DNA from: Panagrolaimus kolymaensis
Taxonomy: Eukaryota > Nematoda > Chromadorea > Rhabditida > Panagrolaimidae
DNA: 64,000 bases
Direction: 5' to 3'
Assembly: GCA_028622995.1 (NCBI GenBank)
Contig: JAJQJQ010000022.1
Location: 496,001 to 560,000 of the forward strand
Below the pieces are notes generated by a model. That model ran no database searches, had not been told where the DNA came from, and was given only the letters and a program-made list of their open reading frames with translations. Position 1 is the first letter of the stretch; each line of letters opens with the position of its first letter. Positions 57,090 through 64,000 of the stretch are shown here, piece after piece. The position numbers and the translations under genes were made by a program.

Positions 57090-59162
57090 TAAAATTAGTT
57101 GTTTGTTACCTGAAAATAAAAAGTTTAAAAAAGAGTGAAAAGAGCTCGAATATATCACGCAACAACTGTGTTAAAAAAATATCCAACAATGTCCAAGACA
57201 AAAAAAAGCAATGATCAAAAAAACGTTCAAACTTCAAAAAAAAGTTCAGCTTTTGCAAATTGCTTTGGGTTTTTTTTCGCGTTGAGAAAAGAAACACACG
57301 ATTATGTGAGATACCTGATGCATAGAATATTGTCTAACATCATCATCTTGGAAAAAAATTGATTAAGAATTTCGTTAGATTTTCTTTATTATCCCAAAAT
57401 AAAGCTTTTAAAGATAATCAATTTTTACTAAAGGCATTTTTTGCAACATAAAGGTGAGGTTGTGATTGCAAATGCTAATCTTATTGGTAAATTCTTTTCG
57501 GCTTAAATCAAATGGATGAATGTTAGAGTTATTATTGAAACAACAAAAATTTGAAAAAATCAATAAGCTTTATCAGCAAAAGTGGATTGGTGGTATCAGT
57601 AAATCCCCAATTTTATCGAGAAATTTGTTCAAATTTAAATAAATCAAACATTATTTCCTCGTTGCCTTCCCCTTTCTAATACTGACGCAAAAAAGAAGAA
57701 GAATATCTTCAAACAATTTATAAACTCGAAAAAGAGTAAATTAAACTACAGTAAACATTTACTCCTTTATAATCAGAAAAAAGCGATGGAATGAAAAAAG
57801 AGACATTTGGAAAGATGCATTCTTTTCTAATTAAAAGTATTTTATAAAAACTCAGTGATTATGTATTCCATCTTTTCCATTGAAAGATTATGAGAAGGAG
57901 CTGAACTATAAGCAGAGTGGAATTTTGATAACGGCAAAAAAAAAGGAAAATATTTTTTTATACAAAACATTTCTCATCCAAACAAGCTATTTGGGAATGT
58001 TTTGAATTTGGAATTAAAAACTAAAATTCTCTGTAAAATTATAACCAATAATTAGCTTGATTCTGTTTATGGAATATGAAAGTGGTGGACTTTTTTTTGT
58101 AAATTATGATATTTAAAAATCGGCCAATTTGTCTGAGTTTGCACAGAGACAATAAAACCAAAGGAATAATTTTTTTTAAAGAAACTTTTAAATAGGTTGG
58201 GCCAGAAAGCAAAGTTTATACGAAAACAACCTTAGGTCAAATTTATGAAGAAAAAAAAAGAAATTGAAAGCCCTGATTCTATGGGGAATGGTAGCGGAGG
58301 ATGGAGCACACCAATACATACAGCCTTTAAGACAGGCAGTGTTTCTTCATTCAAACAAAAGACTCTTAGCATTCCCTCAAACTGATGAAAATAGCGCTGT
58401 ACAAAACATAAATAAAGCAAATCTTAGCAATTTTGTTTTCCTATTCTCCACCTTCTACAGCAAAAAGCATGCGTTCATCCCAAATGCATCTTATCGTTCA
58501 CGAGGTGAAGACAAGGAAATTGATGAGCATACGCAAACAATGCAAACACCTGATTATGATAATATCAAGCCAGAAAAGGTAAGTGCATCCATCAAAATAT
58601 GTCAATATAAAAACAAATAATTTATAGTTATCTTGTGATACTCAAGCTTTGCAACGTAATTCTACGAGCGAAAGTAAAGATGAAGCATCGAGCGAAAACA
58701 AACTCCTTATTACACAAGTTTTCCTAAACCACTGACTACGAAGAGGCTATTATTTTCCACGCTTGCTTAGACGGTTCATTCACCAAAGCATCAACATCAT
58801 GGCTCATCAAATTTGGCATTTATCGTACCTAGTATGCCTCGTTCAAAATCAGAAAATTTTAATATTAGTACGGAAGTGGCAAACAAAATATCAAATAATC
58901 AAATCAACAAGTGTAACATTGCACCTTTCAAATGCTCCTGAAATTCAAATACGAGTTGCACCTTTACGTAAACCAACAAATGAGTTTAAAAAAGATATTT
59001 CTATGAAAGATTCTCAAAGTGGGATTCTCTAAGCACCCCAAATACAACAATATCAATAGATTCAACTATAAAAAGCGGGGCTATTCTAAATAATAACACA
59101 CAACAAATCAAACGAGACCAACTTATGAAAAAGAATATCATTTTTTTTTATTTGTGGGGACT
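57090..59162. other. Right-arm segment with unrecognised plus-strand exon-like frames
   Basis: Mirror of 47750-49822. On the plus strand, 58264-58580 ends at a GTAAGTGC donor. A possible next exon begins after TTATAG at about 58626 and reads CDTQALQRNSTSESKDEASS. About 58925-59030 encodes NAPEIQIRVAPLRKPTNEF. No known family. Confidence 0.35.
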
Positions 59163-59250
59163 TGACCTATTATTCTCAAGATTTTACGTGTATAATTTTA
59201 AGAAAATAAAAAGCATATTGTGATAAGTTTTAAATAAACTATAGACTTAC

Positions 59251-59823
59251 TTGCTAAGAACAAAACCAACAGCGATAACAGCAAATCGTTTGACATTTCG
59301 ATTAGGATCAGCAGCAACTTTAGCAAGAAGTCGACGAACAACATCAGCTTTACCACTTCCAGCGTAAGCCATAGCAAGCATACATACAAGAGTTTGTCGA
59401 AGAACAGCATTTGATTTAGCTTCTAAAATCTCGTTGACCCAAGGTTCAACCTTTTCCATTCGACCATAAGCAAGAAGAGAAAGTCCAGTTCGAAAGCCTC
59501 TTTGAATTTTGTCATGAGCGGTGTCGCAAATATATGGAACCATTTCACGTAATGCAGTATTATCAAGATTGGTCGCCAGTAATAGACCCATGGCAGCACC
59601 AGCAGCTTCACCAACCACGGCATCATCTTGATAAAGAGTTTCACGATGTTTAGCATAAACATCTTGACTATGTGTTCCCAGCGCAGCACACCAAGTCCTT
59701 AGCAAGCACCATGACGAAAAGAAGCGGCTGTAGCACTAGCAAATTGATTTTGAAGATAATCGATGACATGTGCACTATCATGATTGGCTTCGTTGAAAAA
59801 TGATTGAACATCGTTGATATTTC
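59251..59823 (-). pseudogene. PSMD1: Proteasome subunit RPN2/PSMD1 fragment (right arm)
   Basis: Mirror copy of 47089-47661 with the same open 150-codon PC-repeat segment and the same upstream frameshift, so the damage came before the duplication. Confidence 0.8.
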
Positions 59824-60054
59824 CTAAAAAATTGGAGTTTGATATGCTACTTGTTCTCTAAAATTACAAAATATTAGATGATAAAATGCAATAAAACAAA
59901 CCTTAGAATGTCACTATAATTATGTATGATATCAAGAGCAATCCAAATGAATGATTGATATTCAGAAATTTTGTCGGAGGCAGAAGCAAGTGAAATTGAT
60001 GAATCGCAGCAAAAGATGTAGTTGAAAATTGGAAACCCATTCAAAAATCAATGT

Positions 60055-60715
60055 CAGAATCCAACAAAGAGGCTATTAGCAATTCCACATCTTGAGCAAA
60101 CCATTTGAGTAAGTTCTTCAAAATGTGGATGATCAAATCGAAGAATGATAAAACGATGTAAAAATGCACGTGAAAGTGTTTTACGACCAGCGAAAGTTCC
60201 AACAGGATTTTGTGTAGCAAGAAGACGGAATCGAGGATGAGCTTTAACAAGAAGATTTCGTTCAGCAACAAACATTTCACGATTATTGTCCAATAGCTAA
60301 AAACAATAATAATAAAGTACAATAAATAAAAATAATAAACTTACTCTATTAAGAGCTTCAAGAACTTCTACCGGAGAAAGATTCAATTCAATTTCTGGAT
60401 CACGTTTTCATAGAAGCGTTTCAGCTTGATGTTCAGCAACTGATAAATGTTTGTCTAAAGCAGCAGCAAGACGAGATCTTTTTGAAAGATTTGAAACCAA
60501 AAGAACTTAAATGTCAGAAAATTCAATAAAGATTTGTTGATTATCATAGAGTTTAGGTAAAGATGAGAGACGCCGACAAGCTCGAATCAGATCACTAAAA
60601 AGATAAATACGTATAAAGATAAGTAAAGTAAACACATACTTTGCATTCAAATCACGATCGATAAAACTATCAGCTAACATCAAACGAGAAAGTTCAACGA
60701 AAATATCCAGCATTG
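60055..60715 (-). pseudogene. MDN1: Midasin fragments, rearranged (right arm)
   Basis: Mirror copy of 46197-46857 (REMFVAERNLLVKAHPRFRL, ATQNPVGTFAGRKTLSRAF). Its outer end ([18 protein letters not shown]) differs at several positions from the left copy and is fused directly to the BRR2 fragment. Confidence 0.75.
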
Positions 60716-60716
60716 C

Positions 60717-62348
60717 TTGATATAGTTTCAGAGCCATCTTTTCTGTAATACCAATATATTCTTGTTGAAGTGGAACAGGACGATAAGAATTATCAAAGAA
60801 GAATAAATATTCAGAATCCACACGAAGAAATGTTGCAACATCTTTTTAATTTGGAAGAGTAGCAGAGAGACCAAAAAGTCGACAATCTTCATTTGTTTGT
60901 TGGCAGTAACGAATAGTTCGAGCAACAACCGATTCAAGAACTGGATCACGATCATCATGAAGAAGATGAATTTCGTCGATAATGATACAGCGCACAAATT
61001 GATTATAAGCTCGTTCACCACCTTTTCGAGTAATAATATCATATTTCTCTGGTGTACAAACGATAATTTGTGTTAGCATAAATTGTTCTTTTGTATCTGT
61101 TGATCACCAGTCATTTCACCGACCTAAAAACCAAATGATTAAAATAAGATTAATGTATTGTGTAAAATAACAAACCTGTAATCCATAGGGTTCAAATCGT
61201 TTACTGAAACTTCCGACCATTTCTTGAATAAGATATCACATAGGTGCAATCTAAATGCATTTAAGTTCATCTTTACGACCACTTCCATCAGAATTCATGT
61301 GTTTGGAAACTTCATGTATAATACACATTACAGCAACATTGGTTTTACCAGCACCAGTGGGAGCACATATAAGCAAACTTCCATCAGATTTCAATGCTTT
61401 GTCGCTAATTTTTGATTGAATTCGATTGAGAGTTTGAAAGCCAATGAAACCATTTTGAGCCCATTTAGGTAGTTTGCTAATGGGAAGGAGTTCCTGAAAA
61501 TGAAACATAAATGTAAATTATAATAAAATGAATGAAAACAAACTTCATTTTTATCGTATGGTTTTGGTTTTTGTGGAGGAACGATGACACTTTCGTAGCT
61601 TTTCTTTTGAGTCTTGGTTGAGCCTTGAGGTAGCACGCATTTTTTGTTGCTGTTGAAATGAGAACCTTGAGCAAACGCTAATTCATCGAACTTGACAATT
61701 TTTGGTTCATTGTAAGAACCCATCGCCATGGCTTGTTGTCCAGCTTCAGAACTTCTTTTAGCAGCTGCAGCACGTTCTTTCTTGTCGATGGAATCTTGAA
61801 TGGCATCATCAACTTCAACGTTCTTAAGTTTTCTCAGAATTAGGGACAAATCAGGATCAGCTGCCATTTTTTGTTCGAGCGCTTTCTTTTCGTTTGCTTC
61901 AATTTTAGCAAGCTTTGTACAATAAAGAACCATGAGACGATTTTGAACAAGAACTTTGACAAGTTCGGAACGATCCTTTTCATAAGCATCGAGAATATCG
62001 AAGAGTTTGTTTTCACAAAGACGAGGATCAGCTTCATTTTCTAAGATATCCAAAATCTTTTGCTCCTTCTTTTGAACTTCCACTTCATCGATTTTCATCA
62101 CACTGCTAACTTGACGAGCTATCCATTGAGCATTGATTTCTCTTGGATGTAGCTTCTGCTTTCGAGCTTTGGTATCTTGCATATCGTCATCTCCGGTTGT
62201 TCTTTTGAGCGTTTCTTCCATATCAGCTTCAACACCCATGTTATCTTCATCATCCTCTTCTTCACGAATTTCTGTTTCAAGGTCACCACGATCATCGTCA
62301 TCTTCTTCATCGAATCGAACGCCAACTGTTTCTTCAACATCGTCAATC
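60717..62348 (-). pseudogene. SNRNP200: BRR2/SNRNP200 helicase fragment
   Basis: Minus-strand exons from 62348 onwards encode the acidic N-terminal region (DIQDT-like helices, INAQWIARQVSSVM), the QGSHFNSNKKCVLPQGS block, [14 protein letters not shown] and helicase motif [15 protein letters not shown]. These are followed by [20 protein letters not shown], motif [17 protein letters not shown], motif III LSATLPN and [23 protein letters not shown]2 is the spliceosomal U4/U6-unwinding helicase, normally about 2,100 residues. Here a TAG after ELKCI, a TGA in the APM-SL block and a TAA after LSATLPN break the frame. The sequence then stops at the fusion with midasin. The 5' exons upstream of 62348 are missing. 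Confidence 0.85.
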
Positions 62349-62405
62349 CTAAAAAAGTGAAGATTTATAATCAAAAGTTGTGTAAAATAGGATGAACAAA
62401 AAAAA

Positions 62406-62515
62406 CACGAGACAAAAAACGAGGAAATGAAAACTTTGTTGAAGAAAAAAAAAATGGAGGAAGCAACTTCGTTAGATTCTTTCGTTGTGAAATCTTTTTA
62501 TGGAGATGAAAGCAA
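62406..62515 (+). repeat. Direct repeat, copy 1
   Basis: Begins ACACGAGACAAAAAACGAGG and contains GCAACTTCGTTAGATTCTTT; copy 2 is at 63385-63496. Confidence 0.75.
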
Positions 62516-63384
62516 GTTTTTGAATTTTAAAATGGACTTTTTTTCAACTTGGATTTCACAATCTTTACATACATCAGTTTGGGTTTATTAATTTTTTTAT
62601 AGAGTAACTATATTATTGAATACCAAAGCTAAAATAATGCAATTTTAAAAAGCTTGGAGTTCATTAATCAAAGGATTTCAAAGATTATCAATTTACAGGA
62701 TGCTTTTGTGAGTTTTTGTCCTTTCTTTATTCATTTTTGAGTTGATTTATTTATTCAAAAATCACACAAAATAACTTTGTAATAATTTAATCTTAGACTA
62801 ACACAGAAAATAAAGAAAATATTTTATTTATTGATCAATGAAAAAAGAATTATGTATGAGCCGTGGAACTATGAAATTTTTAATTTGTTCCATTTTATCA
62901 TTGAAAAGATGTTAGGCTTTTATATTCCTATATTTGTTTGGAAGCTTTATAGAAGCTTTATGGGCCAACTATTATTTTTACAATATTCACTAAATTGAGA
63001 CACTTTGTTGGGTAAAGAAAATCTTTATGGTTGTTAAAAAAAGAGTGATAGAAAAACAAAACATCAAAAGGCCAGGAAGAATGATTTTGTTTATTTTAAA
63101 TACCTAAAAAAAGAGAGAAGAAAGGAACCCAAGAATTATGCAAAAGGGTTTAAGATTATAAATTTAAGTAATGTTGATGACGATGCTTTTGTCAAAGTTA
63201 TTTTTGCTTTCTTCCTCCTTCCATGTTTATAAAACGATTTTACATTTTTAGGAATACTTTTTAATCATTTTGCTCAACTTGATGGAAGCTTCCTCGCTTA
63301 TAAGATAATGTTAATGTTTTAAAATGTTCAATGTCACTTTGTGGTGGCAAATGTTTTTGTTTTAAAAATATTGGGTTTAATTAA

Positions 63385-63496
63385 ACACGAGAAACAAAAA
63401 AAACGAGGAAATGAAAACTTTTTGATGAAGAAAAAATGAAGGAGGCAACTTCGTTTGATTCTTTCGTTGTGAGATGTCTTTTTTGGGATGAAAGCC
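63385..63496 (+). repeat. Direct repeat, copy 2
   Basis: Begins ACACGAGAAACAAAAAAAAC-like sequence and contains GCAACTTCGTTTGATTCTTT. Diverged from copy 1 by small indels and substitutions. Confidence 0.75.
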
Positions 63497-64000
63497 AGGC
63501 TTTTATCTTTAATGACGCAATGACGCACTGACGCAAGCGCTTTTCGTGTCGAGATCCTTTGACTCAAATATCTTTTATGACACAAATTTTCGAATTTTGC
63601 GTTACTCCCTTTTTTTACACTAATTTTTTATTTTTTTAACGTTAGAAGCTTTAATAATAAAGAATATTTATGGTTTTCAATTAACAAAGGTATCAAAAGG
63701 TTACTACTATCTTAGTGAACTCATTTTTTTCCAAGTTTTTGGGTTTGCTTATTATACCAAAAGCAAAAAGTGAAGTTTTAATAAAACTATAGCCAACAAC
63801 TGTATGTTAGCCTTTTCATTTGATGATAATGGTAGTAGTCTCCCATGCTTGAAAAATGTTAAAAAACAATATTTTAATTTGCCATTTTTCATCATAAATT
63901 ACATTTTTGGTTATTCATCCGATGAACATCAACATCGCTTTTATCAATGCTGTAAATATTTTTTTATTAAAAGCGGAAAAAAAGTTTTATGTCACAAACT

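Larger units (their letters stand above)
54245..60716 (-). repeat. Inverted duplication, right arm
   Basis: Reverse complement of 46197-52668. At its outer end it runs into BRR2 sequence, and at its inner end into more midasin. Confidence 0.9.
62349..64000. other. Gene-poor end of the window
   Basis: AT-rich without recognised genes. It contains a ~110-bp direct repeat (62406-62515 and 63385-63496) and a small ATGACGC-like tandem near 63512-63535. Confidence 0.5.

Noticed and set aside
1..64000. tRNA, rRNA or CRISPR features
   Set aside because: No cloverleaf with A/B box signals, no rRNA-like stretches and no regular spaced repeats were recognised by eye; a covariance-model scan would be decisive.

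Overview
The window looks like a nematode chromosome segment. It is AT-rich, and most introns are 40-60 bp with GTAAGT-type donors and TTTTTAG/TTTTCAG acceptors. The gene content fits: two srh-like serpentine receptors, a DB-module secreted protein, a casein-kinase-1/TTBK-like kinase, a fer-1-type ferlin, and acceptor-like sites just upstream of start codons that could be trans-splice sites. No prokaryotic features were seen. All gene models were built by hand from reading frames, splice signals and intron phase.

Left two thirds (1-33.7 kb) is ordinary gene-dense sequence: the 3' part of transportin-3 (TNPO3), a CCDC50-like coiled-coil protein, a head-to-head pair of srh-like receptors whose C-terminal halves are almost identical, a CK1-family kinase, a sulfotransferase-like membrane protein, WDR3/UTP12 divergent from CDC37, a DB-module protein convergent with separase, a divergent CSL (LAG-1/RBPJ-like) factor, and an 18-exon ferlin.

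Middle (34-45 kb) is a disturbed region. A 3.8-kb DNA transposon of probable Kolobok type has long terminal inverted repeats and an exact TTAA duplication. It encodes a THAP/DDE-type transposase plus two accessory open frames. It sits inside an exon of a small secreted-protein gene, which itself appears to lie antisense in the first intron of a thrombospondin-repeat gene. A C2H2 zinc-finger gene and a long gene-poor stretch follow.

Right end (45.5-62.4 kb) is a recent inverted duplication: two arms of about 6.5 kb, nearly identical, around a 1.6-kb spacer. The arms and flanks are a mosaic of broken, intron-retaining copies of housekeeping genes: midasin (MDN1), proteasome subunit RPN2/PSMD1 and the spliceosomal helicase BRR2/SNRNP200. 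All carry stops or frameshifts. The spacer holds a third RPN2 fragment, a further midasin exon, and small structured repeats not explained by any gene. The last 1.6 kb has no gene but contains a ~110-bp direct repeat.

The most interesting items are the transposon and its nested insertion site, the inverted mosaic with its structured spacer, the gene-conversion signature between the two receptors, and the extra CSL-family gene.
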